Shown: positions 24,916-33,782, counted from the first letter of the stretch. The stretch: 35,597 bases of DNA from Clostridia bacterium (GCA_017476265.1 JAFVAC010000016.1:1-35597); one strand, 5' to 3'. Made by a program: numbers and translations. Notes: generated by a model not told the origin, from the letters alone.

Positions 24916-24959
24916 CCGTAATTCGCGCGCGGGACGGCGCGTTTGGTGTCGCAAAGCGT

Positions 24960-24988
24960 TTGTCGGGAAGAGAAATGCGTGGTATAAT
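24960..24988 (+). promoter_or_regulatory. Promoter of the metallophosphoesterase gene
   Basis: TATAAT (24983-24988) preceded by GG, with TTGTCG (24960-24965) at 17 bases as a weak -35 box. Confidence 0.55.
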
Positions 24989-25018
24989 GGAGCCGAAAAG
25001 TTTGTTTTCGGAGTGTAT

Positions 25019-25765
25019 ATGACAGATAAAACGACGGATTTTGATTTGACGGGACCCTTTGCCCGCGTGTTCGTGACCGGCGATATCCACGGAGACGTGG
25101 AGGATCTTGCCGACAGAGTGAAGAAAATGGGCGCGAAAAACGACGACCTTGTCGTCATCCTCGGCGACTGCGGCTTTTTTTACGACTCGTACTTTGAGCG
25201 GGAGGGGAGGGTCGCTTTATCCGACGTCGATCGCACGAAGAAGGCGGCGGCGCTTCCTTGCACCATCCTCTGCGTGCAGGGCAATCACGAGGTGCCTTAT
25301 GACGAAATGCCTTGGGCGAAAGAGGTATCTTTGCTTGGAGGAGAGGGATACTACGCTTACGGCGTGTACTTTGCCAAAAACGGCACGACGCTTGATCTCA
25401 ACGGTAAAAAAGCCCTCGTTTTGGGCGGTGCGGTCAGTATTGACCGCTTTATCCGCGAGCAGGATGGGAGACCGTGGTTTTCGCACGAAGAAGTCTCCTC
25501 GGAGCGGTTCGAGGAGATCGTAAGAAAAGTGCGCGGCGGACGCTTTGACTTCGTCTTTTCGCACACGACGCCCCTGTCCGATATCCCGGAGGACGGTTTT
25601 GCCGACTTCCCCGAGCCGTACTACAACGGTCACCACACCGAAAAGTACCTTCAGCGCGTCAAAGAGAATATCGCTTACGGCTGTTGGTATGCGGGACACT
25701 ACCATCTGGAACGGGAGTACGAAAAGTTGCATATTCTCTACCGCAACGGCGAGCGTATCGTATAG
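25019..25765 (+). CDS. Calcineurin-like metallophosphoesterase
   Basis: 248 residues. Metal-ligand motifs occur in order: GDIHGD (21-26), GDCGFF, GNHE, a SHTTP segment and GHYH. These form the two-metal centre of the calcineurin superfamily. Substrate is unknown; small members act on nucleotides, dinucleotides or phosphoproteins. I chose the ATG at 25019 because CGGAG precedes it and the -10 box lies at 24983. Earlier in-frame starts fall before the promoter. Confidence 0.88.
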   Translation: MTDKTTDFDLTGPFARVFVTGDIHGDVEDLADRVKKMGAKNDDLVVILGDCGFFYDSYFEREGRVALSDVDRTKKAAALPCTILCVQGNHEVPYDEMPWAKEVSLLGGEGYYAYGVYFAKNGTTLDLNGKKALVLGGAVSIDRFIREQDGRPWFSHEEVSSERFEEIVRKVRGGRFDFVFSHTTPLSDIPEDGFADFPEPYYNGHHTEKYLQRVKENIAYGCWYAGHYHLEREYEKLHILYRNGERIV

Positions 25766-25832
25766 TGCGCCTACGCTCGGCTTTTTGGGAAAAAGCGTCT
25801 CGCGCCGTCCGCTCCGGGCTAACGAGAGTCCG

Positions 25833-25862
25833 TTGACAAAGCGTCCGCACAAGTGATACAAT
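25833..25862 (+). promoter_or_regulatory. Promoter of the DUF4422 gene, nearly leaderless
   Basis: TTGACA (25833-25838), 18-base spacer, TACAAT (25857-25862). The ATG is only 9 bases after the -10 box, so transcription would start at or next to the start codon. Confidence 0.65.
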
Positions 25863-25871
25863 GACCTCGAT

Positions 25872-26744
25872 ATGAAGACGAAAATCCTCATCGCCTGCCA
25901 CAAAGAGTTTTGTCCCCCGTCCGACGGGGTGTTTTTGCCCGTGGCGGTGGGAAAGAAGGGCGTGTGGTCCGACGGGATGCTGCGCGACGACGATGGGGAG
26001 AATATCGCAAAAAAGAACGGGACCTATAACGAACTGACCGCCTTGTACTTTGCGTGGAAAAACTTCGACAAGATCGGCGCGCCGGACGCAGTCGGACTCA
26101 ATCACTATCGGCGGTATTTTATTTACGAAAAAAGACGGTACGCCTACTATGAGACGACCGAGGCGACGGACCTCCTACAAAAGACCGCTTTCGACGAAAA
26201 GAAGTTCGATCGGATCATGGAAGAGTACGACTTTGTCGCGCCTATGCCCAACCGCAGGCGGACCGTCCGCAAAAACTTTCTTGCCGCGCACGGAGCCGAA
26301 GACCTCGATCTTGCGATGTCGGCGATCGGTAGGCTCTTTCCGGAGTATTCTTTGGCGGCGGAAGAGTATGTTCGGGGAAAAGCCGCCTATTTTTACAACG
26401 CGTTTTTATTCAAAAAAGAGGACTTTTTCCGCTATTGCGACTTTCTCTTTTCCGTGCTCGCCGAGGTGGAAAGAGAGCGGTCGGACGGCGGCAGATTTTT
26501 CGTGTCCGAAGTCCTCACGGGGATCTTTTTCACGCAACTGAAGAGAGAGGGGAAAAAAGAACTCCGTCTGCCCATCCTTTTCATCGGGAAAAAAGCGAGT
26601 CTATCCGAAAGTTGGTCGGCGACGAAGAGGAATTTTTCAAAGAGGGAAGGGAATTTCGTCTACAAACTCAAGCCGATCCTGACGTACTTCATTCCCGATT
26701 TTTTACTGCTCGCGCGCAAAAGACGTTCGATCGGTGGAAAATAA
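25872..26744 (+). CDS. DUF4422 glycosyltransferase-like protein
   Basis: 290 residues. DUF4422 hallmarks: the DDDGENIAKKNGTYNELT region followed by YFAWKN near residues 40-65, and VGLNHYRRYF near 75-84. This family is found in capsule and surface-polysaccharide loci and is considered glycosyltransferase-like. The C-terminus is basic. There is no Shine-Dalgarno site, and the predicted start of transcription nearly coincides with the ATG, suggesting a leaderless message. It is the only surface-glycan enzyme in the window and is not in an obvious glycan cluster. Confidence 0.85.
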   Translation: MKTKILIACHKEFCPPSDGVFLPVAVGKKGVWSDGMLRDDDGENIAKKNGTYNELTALYFAWKNFDKIGAPDAVGLNHYRRYFIYEKRRYAYYETTEATDLLQKTAFDEKKFDRIMEEYDFVAPMPNRRRTVRKNFLAAHGAEDLDLAMSAIGRLFPEYSLAAEEYVRGKAAYFYNAFLFKKEDFFRYCDFLFSVLAEVERERSDGGRFFVSEVLTGIFFTQLKREGKKELRLPILFIGKKASLSESWSATKRNFSKREGNFVYKLKPILTYFIPDFLLLARKRRSIGGK

Positions 26745-26765
26745 TGCAAAAAGAGACTTTCGGTC

Positions 26766-26795
26766 TTGATATTCCCTTCTTTTGTATGGTACAAT
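26766..26795 (+). promoter_or_regulatory. Promoter of the flavoprotein-LRR lipoprotein operon
   Basis: TTGATA (26766-26771), 18-base spacer, TACAAT (26790-26795) preceded by TATGG, an extended -10. Confidence 0.7.
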
Positions 26796-26841
26796 AGATT
26801 CAGTCGCAAAGCGCGGCTGAATATTTTTTTAGGAGATAAGT

Positions 26842-28152
26842 ATGAAAAAAGCGATCATCGTCGGCGGGAATCAAGGCGGACTGAATATGGCGAGGTGCCT
26901 TGCCGAAGCGGGCTTCTCGGTGGAAGTGTTTGAGAAAAAAGAAAGAGGTGACGTCGCCTACGACTGGACGGACGAGATGGATCCGAAGATCTTTGAAGAG
27001 CTCGGACTGCCCCTCCCCGACGAGAGCGGTTGGTTCCACAAAAAGGACTGGACGTTCGTCAACCCCAACGAGTCGATCAAGCTCTTCGTCAAAGGCGGCG
27101 CGCAGGCGGGAGACCTGTCGATGTACCGCCGACCGCTCAACGAATATTTTTACAATCTCATCAAGGACAAAGAAAACGTGACGGTCCACTACGGGAAGAA
27201 GGTGGAGAGACTCGTCCTTGCGGACGACAAGGTCGTCGGCGTCACGGTGGACGGAGTCCGGATCCCGTCGGACCTCGTGGTGGACTGCGGTGGCGCACAC
27301 TCCGAGATCCGCGAGAGCCTGCCCGAAAGTTTCGGCATACCCACCCGACCCAACCCCGGCGAAACTTTCGTGGCGTACCGCGGATTCTTCAAGCCGAAGG
27401 AGGGCGTGGAAGAGCCGAAGTACACCAACAAGGCATATCTCCAACACATCGGCGAAAAGGGCATCTCCTGGTGCATTTACGGCGAGGGAATGGTGGATAT
27501 TTTGATCGGACGCATCGACAAACTGACCAAAGAGGACATCGACCGCGGTCTTGCCGCGCTCAAAAAGGACAACCCGATCCTGTCCGACGAATTAATAAAG
27601 TGCGGATTCTGCTCGATCATCCCCGTGCGCTATCCCATCAGCAAGATGGTCGCCGACGGATACGTCCTGTGCGGAGACTCCGCGTATATGACCATCCCCT
27701 TGATGGGCTCCGGGATGTTCTGTAGCCTTCTCTGCGGCAAGATGCTCGCCGAAGTCTTACAAAAGGACGACGACTGCGGGGAGAAGAACCTCTGGAACTA
27801 TCAATTGAAATTCTACGATCGTTTCGGCGCCTATTGCGGCGTGGACGTCCTGAAAAGATGGCTTTTGTCCGCGGAAGCGAAGGATATCGACTTCCTCTTT
27901 GAGAAAGGGATCTTCGACGAAAAGATCATGGGCAACGGCGTCGGAGGAGACCCGATCAAATTGTCCTTTGGCGAGATACTGAAAAAGGCTTGGCAGGGCA
28001 AGAGCCGCATAGGCTTGCTTTTGAAGATCGTCGGGATGCTCGGCGACTCCGACAAGGTCAACGCCATCGCCAAAAAGATCCCGCAGGAGTACGACCGGGA
28101 GAAGATAGCCGCTTGGCAGAAAGAACTGGACGGTTTTTTCAATAATGATTGA
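26842..28152 (+). CDS. Geranylgeranyl-reductase-like FAD oxidoreductase
   Basis: 436 residues. The N-terminus IIVGGNQGGLNMARCLAEAG is an FAD fold with GGNQGG in place of the usual GxGxxG; FEKKERGD follows. DLSMYRRPLNEYF matches the R-xx-F/L region of p-hydroxybenzoate-hydroxylase-fold proteins, and VLCGDSAYMTIPLMGSGM is their second FAD motif (GD-x6-P-x2-G). Relatives reduce isoprenoid double bonds or hydroxylate aromatics. With no oxygen-related genes around, a reductase role is the better guess. TAGGAG lies about 8 bases before the ATG. The LRR lipoprotein gene follows at once. Confidence 0.8.
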   Translation: MKKAIIVGGNQGGLNMARCLAEAGFSVEVFEKKERGDVAYDWTDEMDPKIFEELGLPLPDESGWFHKKDWTFVNPNESIKLFVKGGAQAGDLSMYRRPLNEYFYNLIKDKENVTVHYGKKVERLVLADDKVVGVTVDGVRIPSDLVVDCGGAHSEIRESLPESFGIPTRPNPGETFVAYRGFFKPKEGVEEPKYTNKAYLQHIGEKGISWCIYGEGMVDILIGRIDKLTKEDIDRGLAALKKDNPILSDELIKCGFCSIIPVRYPISKMVADGYVLCGDSAYMTIPLMGSGMFCSLLCGKMLAEVLQKDDDCGEKNLWNYQLKFYDRFGAYCGVDVLKRWLLSAEAKDIDFLFEKGIFDEKIMGNGVGGDPIKLSFGEILKKAWQGKSRIGLLLKIVGMLGDSDKVNAIAKKIPQEYDREKIAAWQKELDGFFNND

Positions 28153-28163
28153 CAAGAAAAGCT

Positions 28164-29804
28164 ATGAAGAGAGATTTGAATTACAAGAGAGTATTTTTCG
28201 GGGCGATAGTGTTGTGTATCGCCCTCTGCATTGCGTTGACGGCGTGCGGGCTCGGCACGACCGACGGCAAGTCCGGCGGGACCAAACACATTCACAGCTA
28301 CGGCGAATGGGTGGTGGACAAGGAGCCGACTTGCACGTCGGACGGTTCCCGATATAGGGAATGCGCTTGCGGCGCGCGGGAGACGGAGACCCTCTCCGCG
28401 ACCGGACACACCGAAGTCATTGACCCGGCGGTGGCGCCGACCTGCGTAGACGGTGGCAAGACCGAGGGGAGCCACTGCTCCGTCTGCGGAGAGCCGATCG
28501 TAGCGCAGCAAACTGTCCCCGCGACCGGGGTCCACGACTACGGCGAGGACGAACGCTGCACAATATGCGGTGCGCCCCATCCGTACACCTACGGCGTGTC
28601 CTTTGTGAAGAAAGAGAACGGTGAGTACGAAGCGAGCGGATTCGACGGCTCTACGGAGACGGTCGTACTTCCGTCCGTCTATCACAATGCGCCGGTCACG
28701 AGCGTCGGGAGCGGACTGTTTGCCGGAGCGACGGGACTTGTTTCGGTCGTCTTGCCCGACGGACTGACGGCGATCGGGGAGGGGATCTTTGCCGGGTGCG
28801 CCTCCCTTCGTTCGGTCTCCGTGCCGTACGTCGGAGCCAAGCCGGACGTCGGAGCCGATTTTCGTGAAAAGGACCAATACACCTTTGGATATTTCTTCGG
28901 AAAAGATCCCTTCTTAGGCGGCGTCGCGGTAGAACAGACGTACGTCAAGGACGGCAACGGCAGGACCTACTCCGCGGTGACGGAGACGTACTATCTGCCG
29001 GAATCGTTGACCGAATTGACCGTCCGGGGCGGATATCTCGTGACGGACGCGTTGGAAAACTGCGCCTCTTTGCAAAAGATCGACCTTGGCGGCGTGAAAA
29101 GGATCGCCGACAACGCGCTCCGCGGCTGTTTTGCGCTGACGGAATTGACCATGGGCGATCAGTTGACGAGTATCGACTCCTACGCCTTCCGGGACTGCGT
29201 CGGGTTGCGGGAGATCGTCATACCCGACAGCGTCACTTCGCTCGGAAGCGGGATCTTCGATCATTGCGCCTCTTTGGAGAAGGTGACGGTGCCTTTTATT
29301 GGGAGAAACGCCGACATCGGGGCAAGCCCGACCGACCAATACCAGTACACGTTCGGCAATTTCTTCGGACTGTCTTCGTACGAAGGGGCGGTCGAGGTGA
29401 CGCAGACCTATCGTAAGAACGTCGATCCCGATCATCCGTCCGAGACCAAGACCTACTATTTGCCCGGGACTTTGACCGAAGTCGTCGTCCGGGGTGGATA
29501 TCTCAACAACAACGCTTTTGCCGACTGCTCGTTTTTGACGAAGATCACCCTCGGAGAGGAGGTCAAACAGATCGGTCTGAACGCTTTCAAAAACTGCACG
29601 GGACTGACGTCGATCACCATTCCCGCGTCGGTCACGGCTATCTATCGGACGGCTTTTTCCGGCTGCGACAACCTCGCCGAAGCGGTTTTCTTACAGACAA
29701 GCGGCTGGAAGATCCGCTATACGCAAAGCATATCGGTCTCCGACCCGGCGGAAAACGCCCTTCGTCTGACCGGCGAGTATCTGGAGGAAAACTGGACGCG
29801 ATGA
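28164..29804 (+). CDS. BspA-type leucine-rich-repeat surface lipoprotein
   Basis: 546 residues from the ATG at 28164. Signal peptide with lipobox LTAC (Cys28). Residues about 40-145 hold three His/Cys modules (HIHSYGEWVV, RECACG, HCSVCG, RCTICG), a motif repeated in surface proteins of clostridia. The rest consists of BspA-like leucine-rich repeats with phrases such as LTSIDSYAFRDCVGLREIVI and NAFKNCTGLTSITI. Such proteins bind host or microbial surfaces. The TTG at 28149 overlaps the previous stop and would add five residues. The ATG has only a weak AAGA site, so the start is uncertain. Confidence 0.85.
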   Translation: MKRDLNYKRVFFGAIVLCIALCIALTACGLGTTDGKSGGTKHIHSYGEWVVDKEPTCTSDGSRYRECACGARETETLSATGHTEVIDPAVAPTCVDGGKTEGSHCSVCGEPIVAQQTVPATGVHDYGEDERCTICGAPHPYTYGVSFVKKENGEYEASGFDGSTETVVLPSVYHNAPVTSVGSGLFAGATGLVSVVLPDGLTAIGEGIFAGCASLRSVSVPYVGAKPDVGADFREKDQYTFGYFFGKDPFLGGVAVEQTYVKDGNGRTYSAVTETYYLPESLTELTVRGGYLVTDALENCASLQKIDLGGVKRIADNALRGCFALTELTMGDQLTSIDSYAFRDCVGLREIVIPDSVTSLGSGIFDHCASLEKVTVPFIGRNADIGASPTDQYQYTFGNFFGLSSYEGAVEVTQTYRKNVDPDHPSETKTYYLPGTLTEVVVRGGYLNNNAFADCSFLTKITLGEEVKQIGLNAFKNCTGLTSITIPASVTAIYRTAFSGCDNLAEAVFLQTSGWKIRYTQSISVSDPAENALRLTGEYLEENWTR

Positions 29805-29941
29805 GGCGACGCGCCGGAGGTCCCGGTCGAATCTGCGCTTTTCGAGGCGACGACCGTCGGTTTTGTCCCGTAACAATACGGTACCGCGCGCGTATACGCA
29901 CGCACGAGAAAATCAACGGCGAAAAATCCGGCGAAAAATCG

Positions 29942-29973
29942 TTGACAACGGGACTTTGGTGTGGTAGTATAAT
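29942..29973 (+). promoter_or_regulatory. Promoter of the rpmG-secE-nusG operon
   Basis: TTGACA (29942-29947) with TAGTAT (29965-29970) at 17 bases. The overlapping TATAAT (29968-29973) would be at 20. Two exact tandem 12-mers CGGCGAAAAATC (29917-29928, 29929-29940) abut the -35. The remainder of the 215-base gap from 29805 shows no gene. Confidence 0.65.
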
Positions 29974-30019
29974 AAGGCACCTTTAGAGGGGTGTAATTTT
30001 TTTCGGAGGAAAACGAAAA

Positions 30020-30184
30020 ATGGCATCAGCCGGAAGCAGAGTTAAAATTACACTTGCTTGCACCGAATGCAAACAACGTAATTACGACAAGAAGAAGAAC
30101 AAAAAGAACACTCCGGACAGACTGGAGCTGAAAAAATACTGCAGATTCTGCAAAAAACAGACCGTTCATAAAGAAACGAAGTAA
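30020..30184 (+). CDS. rpmG: 50S ribosomal protein L33
   Basis: 54 residues: [20 protein letters not shown] at the start and [17 protein letters not shown] at the end. The two Cys pairs (CTEC, CRFC) mark the zinc-binding form of L33. It sits directly before secE, as in many Bacillota. CGGAGGAAAACGAAAA precedes the ATG. Confidence 0.95.
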   Translation: MASAGSRVKITLACTECKQRNYDKKKNKKNTPDRLELKKYCRFCKKQTVHKETK

Positions 30185-30199
30185 GACGGAGGTCTTTCT

Positions 30200-30508
30200 A
30201 TGGCGAAGCAACCGAAACTCGACATGCCCGAGATCGAAGCCGCACCTGCCAAAGAGTCGGAAAAGAAGGTCAACAAGACTTCTAAAAAGCCGACCAAAAA
30301 GCGCAGATCCATCGGCAAGTTCTTCCGCGACATCATAAGCGAACTGAAGAAGGTCTCCTGGGCGTCTTTCAAACGCAACAAGGACAATAGCGGCGTGCTG
30401 GGTCAGACCGGCGTGGTGCTCTTGGTGACCCTGTTCTTTATGGTCGTCATCGCCCTGTTCGACACCGGGCTGATGGAACTGCTGAAGCTGTTGCTGAACG
30501 CGGCGTAA
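30200..30508 (+). CDS. secE: Preprotein translocase subunit SecE
   Basis: 102 residues. A Lys-rich cytoplasmic N-terminus of about 50 residues precedes the conserved amphipathic segment RDIISELKKVSWASF and one membrane helix (TGVVLLVTLFFMVVIALFD). SecE clamps the SecY channel. GGAGG lies 8 bases before the start. The N-terminal extension is longer than in the shortest Gram-positive SecE proteins. Confidence 0.95.
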   Translation: MAKQPKLDMPEIEAAPAKESEKKVNKTSKKPTKKRRSIGKFFRDIISELKKVSWASFKRNKDNSGVLGQTGVVLLVTLFFMVVIALFDTGLMELLKLLLNAA

Positions 30509-30546
30509 AAAGTCAATTCGCGTCCGTATCCGACGGAGAGATCGTC

Positions 30547-30580
30547 GGAGGGTGCCCGTATAGGCAAAGACCCTCCTTTT
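30547..30580 (+). terminator. Hairpin with T-run between secE and nusG
   Basis: GGAGGGT (30547-30553) pairs with ACCCTCC (30570-30576), an inner GCCC/GGC extends it, and TTTT follows. It could terminate some transcripts and lower nusG relative to secE. Confidence 0.6.
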
Positions 30581-30617
30581 GTATTGTTCGTCGGCGTGTA
30601 TTTTGGAGTATTTGATT

Positions 30618-31145
30618 ATGGAAAATAACAAAGTCAGGTGGTACGTTATTCACGTCTATTCTTCCTACGAGACGATGGTCAAAAGTAACTTGGAGAAGAT
30701 GATCGAGAACAACAATCTGCAGGACTACATTTTCGAGATAGCCATCCCCACCGAAGAGGACATCGTCGAGAGGAACGGTAAGCGCAAGGTCGTGGAGAGA
30801 AAAAAGTTCCCGGGGTACGTCTTCATGAAGATGATCTTTGACAACAACCTCTGGTACATGATCACGAACATCAGAGGGGTGACCGGATTCGTCGGGCCGC
30901 AGGGCAAAGCGAAGCCTCTCTCCGCCGAAGAAGTCAAGCGCATGGGGCTGGAAAAGATCAGCGCGGAAGATTTCCACATCTCCGTCGGCGACGCCGTCAA
31001 GGTCATCAACGGGCCCTTGGAGACCTTCCTTGGGACGGTGGAAGCGATCGACCTCGAAAAGCAGAAAGTCAAGGTCATCGTGCAGATGTTCGGGCGCGAG
31101 ACCCCGGTCGATCTGGAATTCAACCAGATCGAAAAGATACAATAG
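30618..31145 (+). CDS. nusG: Transcription termination/antitermination factor NusG
   Basis: 175 residues. The N-terminal domain begins WYVIHVYSSYETMVKSNLEK and includes FPGYVFMKM, which binds RNA polymerase. The KOW domain begins near ISVGDAVKVINGPLETFLG and contacts NusE or Rho. The ATG at 30618 has GGAG 9 bases before it. A longer frame would add 13 residues without a ribosome binding site. Confidence 0.96.
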   Translation: MENNKVRWYVIHVYSSYETMVKSNLEKMIENNNLQDYIFEIAIPTEEDIVERNGKRKVVERKKFPGYVFMKMIFDNNLWYMITNIRGVTGFVGPQGKAKPLSAEEVKRMGLEKISAEDFHISVGDAVKVINGPLETFLGTVEAIDLEKQKVKVIVQMFGRETPVDLEFNQIEKIQ

Positions 31146-31241
31146 GAATATCCGCCCGTCAAGGGCACGATAGATACGGGAGGACGACGAAATCTCTTAG
31201 CGCCGTCCGCTACTACCGGTTTTAGTCATTAGGAGGTATAT

Positions 31242-31667
31242 ATGGCTAAGAAAATCACAGCAGTCGTCAAGCTGCAATTACCCGCAGGCAAGGCAACGCC
31301 GGGACCGCCCGTAGGCTCCACCCTCGGACCGCACGGTATCGCCATACCTATGTTCACGAAGGAATTTAATGAAAAGACCGCCGCGCAAGCGGGGCTCATC
31401 ATCCCGGTCATCATCACCATCTACGCCGACCGTAGCTTCACGTTCGAGCTGAAGACCCCCCCGGCACCCGTCCTCATCAAAAAGGCGTGCGGGATCGAGT
31501 CCGGCTCCGCCAAGCCCAACCGCGACAAGGTCGCTAAGATCACCAAGGCGCAAGTGGAAGAGATCGCCAAGACCAAAATGCCCGACCTCAACGCCGCCTC
31601 TTTGGAGAGCGCGTGCAGTATGATCGCCGGGACCGCTCGCAGCATGGGCGTCATGGTCGTCGACTAA
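31242..31667 (+). CDS. rplK: 50S ribosomal protein L11
   Basis: 141 residues. Recognised from [26 protein letters not shown] at the end, and the RNA-binding C-terminal domain ([17 protein letters not shown] segment). It forms the GTPase-associated centre with 23S rRNA. TAGGAGG precedes the ATG; the 96-base leader after nusG holds GC-rich inverted segments but no clear promoter. Confidence 0.97.
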   Translation: MAKKITAVVKLQLPAGKATPGPPVGSTLGPHGIAIPMFTKEFNEKTAAQAGLIIPVIITIYADRSFTFELKTPPAPVLIKKACGIESGSAKPNRDKVAKITKAQVEEIAKTKMPDLNAASLESACSMIAGTARSMGVMVVD

Positions 31668-31682
31668 TCGGGAGGTGCAGAT

Positions 31683-32366
31683 ATGAAACACGGTAAGAAA
31701 TACGTAGACTCTGTAAAAGCGTACGACGTCACAAAAGCGTACGAAGTCAAGGACGCCATCAAACTCGCCGTCGAGACCAGCAAAGCCAAGTTCGACGAGA
31801 CGATCGAGTTGCACTGCCGTCTGGGCGTAGACCCCCGTCACGCCGACCAACAGGTCAGAGGCGTCGTCGTCCTCCCGCACGGGACCGGCAAGACCCTCCG
31901 CGTTTTGGTCATCACCAAGGGTGCCAAGGCGGACGAAGCGACCGCGGCGGGCGCCGATATCGTAGGAGCCGAAGAGATCGTCCAAAAGATCCAAGGCGGT
32001 TGGTTTGACTTCGACGTCTGCGTCACCACCCCGGATATGATGGGTCTGGTCGGACGTCTGGGTAAACTCCTCGGACCGAAAGGACTCATGCCTACCCCCA
32101 AGACGGGTACCGTCACGATGGACGTAGCCAAGGCGGTCAAGGACATCAAAGCCGGTAAGGTCGAGTACAGAGTGGACAAGCAAGCGACCCTCCACTGCCC
32201 CATCGGCAAGGCGAGCTTCGGCGAAGAAAAACTCTTCGACAACTTCAACACCCTTATGGAAGCCATCGTCAAGGCGAAGCCGGCGGCGAGCAAAGGTACC
32301 TACCTCCTCTCCACCACGGTCGCCAGCACTATGGGTCCCGGGATCAAAGTGAATTATAGATACTAA
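31683..32366 (+). CDS. rplA: 50S ribosomal protein L1
   Basis: 227 residues. [15 protein letters not shown] start, [39 protein letters not shown] and the C-terminal TMGPGIKVN identify L1, the stalk protein and autogenous repressor of the rplK-rplA message in many bacteria. It begins 15 bases after rplK, with GGGAGG in between. Confidence 0.97.
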   Translation: MKHGKKYVDSVKAYDVTKAYEVKDAIKLAVETSKAKFDETIELHCRLGVDPRHADQQVRGVVVLPHGTGKTLRVLVITKGAKADEATAAGADIVGAEEIVQKIQGGWFDFDVCVTTPDMMGLVGRLGKLLGPKGLMPTPKTGTVTMDVAKAVKDIKAGKVEYRVDKQATLHCPIGKASFGEEKLFDNFNTLMEAIVKAKPAASKGTYLLSTTVASTMGPGIKVNYRY

Positions 32367-32419
32367 GAGTGTGTATTAAGGGTGCTTTTGCGCCACTCTT
32401 ACGAAAAGCGGTAAAACGC

Positions 32420-32448
32420 TTGACTTACCCGAAAAAAACGGGTATACT
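32420..32448 (+). promoter_or_regulatory. Promoter of rplJ-rplL
   Basis: TTGACT (32420-32425), 17-base spacer, TATACT (32443-32448). The spacer contains a perfect dyad ACCCG-AAAAAAA-CGGGT (32427-32443). Confidence 0.75.
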
Positions 32449-32599
32449 ACAACTACAACATAAAACATATCTCGTTTCGAAGACCTCAAGTCCGGAATAC
32501 GGTCAAATCCTTCGGGAGCTTGGATAGAAAGGGAAAATCGTTTAATGAAAATTACCGATTTACTCCGCAATCCGGTCTTTGATTGCGGAGTTTGTTTTT
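32449..32599 (+). ncRNA. L10 leader with transcription attenuator
   Basis: The untranslated region before rplJ, where L10-L12 binds its own message. It contains GAAGACCTCAAG and a complementary AGCTTGGA segment, consistent with the L10 leader of Bacillota. It ends in a clear intrinsic terminator: ACTCCGCAAT (32562-32571) pairs with ATTGCGGAGT (32582-32591), followed by TTGTTTTT. The terminator is sequence-evident; the L10 binding fold is inferred by position and weak similarity. Confidence 0.7.
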
Positions 32600-32648
32600 C
32601 CGGAAGCCGCAAGGCGGACGGACAAAATCTAATAAGGAGGTAACCAAA

Positions 32649-33137
32649 TTGTCTAGTTTAAGAGATGCTAAGGTAGAAAAAGTAGCCGAGATCAAGGGAA
32701 AACTGGAAAACGCGAGCTCCATCGTCCTTTTGGACTACATGGGACTGACCGTCGCGGAAGACACCGCTCTTCGCAATGAGTTCCGCAAAGCCGGCGTCAC
32801 CTATCACGTCTACAAGAACCGCCTCGTCAAGATCGCCCTCAACGAAATGGGCTACAATCAGTTTGACGACGCGCTCAACGGACCTACCGCAGTCGCTATG
32901 GGTAGCGACGATATCGCCGCGCCCGCCCGTATCGCTTTCGACAAGCAAAAGGCGTACAAAAAGATGGCGATCAAGTGCGGATTGGTCGATGGAAAGTACC
33001 TCGATGAAGAGGGATGCAAAACGCTGTCCACTCTCCCCAGCAGAGAAGGACTCATCTCCCAGATCCTCGGGCTTTTGCAAGCACCGATGTCCGGATTGGC
33101 AAGAGCTCTTGCCGCAGTCGCCGAAAAGCAGGCGTAA
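32649..33137 (+). CDS. rplJ: 50S ribosomal protein L10
   Basis: 162 residues from a TTG start at 32649 with AAGGAGG about 8 bases upstream; no ATG fits. SSIVLLDYMGLTVAEDTALR and YHVYKNRLVKIAL mark the RNA-binding domain; the C-terminal helix ends LARALAAVAEKQA and carries L7/L12 dimers. It represses its own operon through the leader. Confidence 0.95.
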   Translation: MSSLRDAKVEKVAEIKGKLENASSIVLLDYMGLTVAEDTALRNEFRKAGVTYHVYKNRLVKIALNEMGYNQFDDALNGPTAVAMGSDDIAAPARIAFDKQKAYKKMAIKCGLVDGKYLDEEGCKTLSTLPSREGLISQILGLLQAPMSGLARALAAVAEKQA

Positions 33138-33170
33138 AAACACTAAATTTTATATTGGAGGAATTAAAAA

Positions 33171-33545
33171 ATGGCAGACATTGCTAAGTTTATTGAAGAA
33201 ATCAAAGGTATGACCGTTCTTGAGTTGAACGATCTCGTTAAAGCTATCGAAGAAGAGTTCGGTGTCAGCGCCGCCGCTCCTATGGCTGTCGCCGCCGGCC
33301 CCGCCGCCGCTGCCGCTCCCGCCGAAGAGGAGAAGACCGAGTTTGACGTCGTCCTCAAGGCTGCCGGCGCCAACAAGATCGCCGTCATCAAGGTTGTCCG
33401 TGAAGCCACCGGTCTCGGCTTGGTCGACGCCAAGGCGAAGGTCGACGGAGCTCCTCAGACCATCAAAGAGGCCCTCTCCAAGGAAGCCGCCGACGAGCTG
33501 GCTGAGAAGTTGAAGGCTGCCGGTGCCGAAGTCGAGATTAAGTAA
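33171..33545 (+). CDS. rplL: 50S ribosomal protein L7/L12
   Basis: 124 residues. N-terminal dimerisation domain, Ala-rich hinge ([20 protein letters not shown]), and the conserved C-terminal [21 protein letters not shown] and [14 protein letters not shown] that recruit translation factors. GGAGG precedes the ATG. The operon ends here with a strong terminator. rpoB, the common next gene, is not present. Confidence 0.97.
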   Translation: MADIAKFIEEIKGMTVLELNDLVKAIEEEFGVSAAAPMAVAAGPAAAAAPAEEEKTEFDVVLKAAGANKIAVIKVVREATGLGLVDAKAKVDGAPQTIKEALSKEAADELAEKLKAAGAEVEIK

Positions 33546-33568
33546 TCGACGACGCCATAGCACGGCTA

Positions 33569-33620
33569 TTTACGCAACAAAAACCGGACTTCATTTGAGG
33601 TCCGGTTTTTGTTGCGTAAA
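33569..33620 (+). terminator. Very strong terminator after rplL
   Basis: A perfect 21-bp stem (33569-33589 with 33600-33620) closes a 10-base loop TTCATTTGAG. The arms contain AAAAACCGGAC and GTCCGGTTTTTG, so each strand has its own T-run inside the stem. It can stop transcription from either side. Confidence 0.9.
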
Positions 33621-33754
33621 GATTCTTGCTATGCGCGTCGTCGGACGACAAGGGAGAAGGGATGGATTTTTGTCACGACCAAACCGTCGGCGTACTATCG
33701 TACGCTAGGTGCAGGGTGTGGCAAAACGCCCAAAACTGTACTCCTTGTCCACTT

Positions 33755-33782
33755 GAGATCCCTCGACTTTGCTCGGGATGAC
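33755..33782 (+). repeat. Dispersed-repeat-like palindromic sequence
   Basis: GAGATCCCTCGACTTTGCTC followed by GGGATGAC has imperfect dyad symmetry (ATCCC/GGGAT). Closely similar intergenic sequences are familiar from many bacterial genomes as dispersed repeats. Only one copy is in this window. The rest of the 33621-33788 gap shows no gene. Confidence 0.4.

Noticed and set aside
28149..28163. TTG start for the LRR lipoprotein
   Set aside because: It overlaps the previous stop and lacks a ribosome binding site; the ATG at 28164 gives a normal lipoprotein signal.
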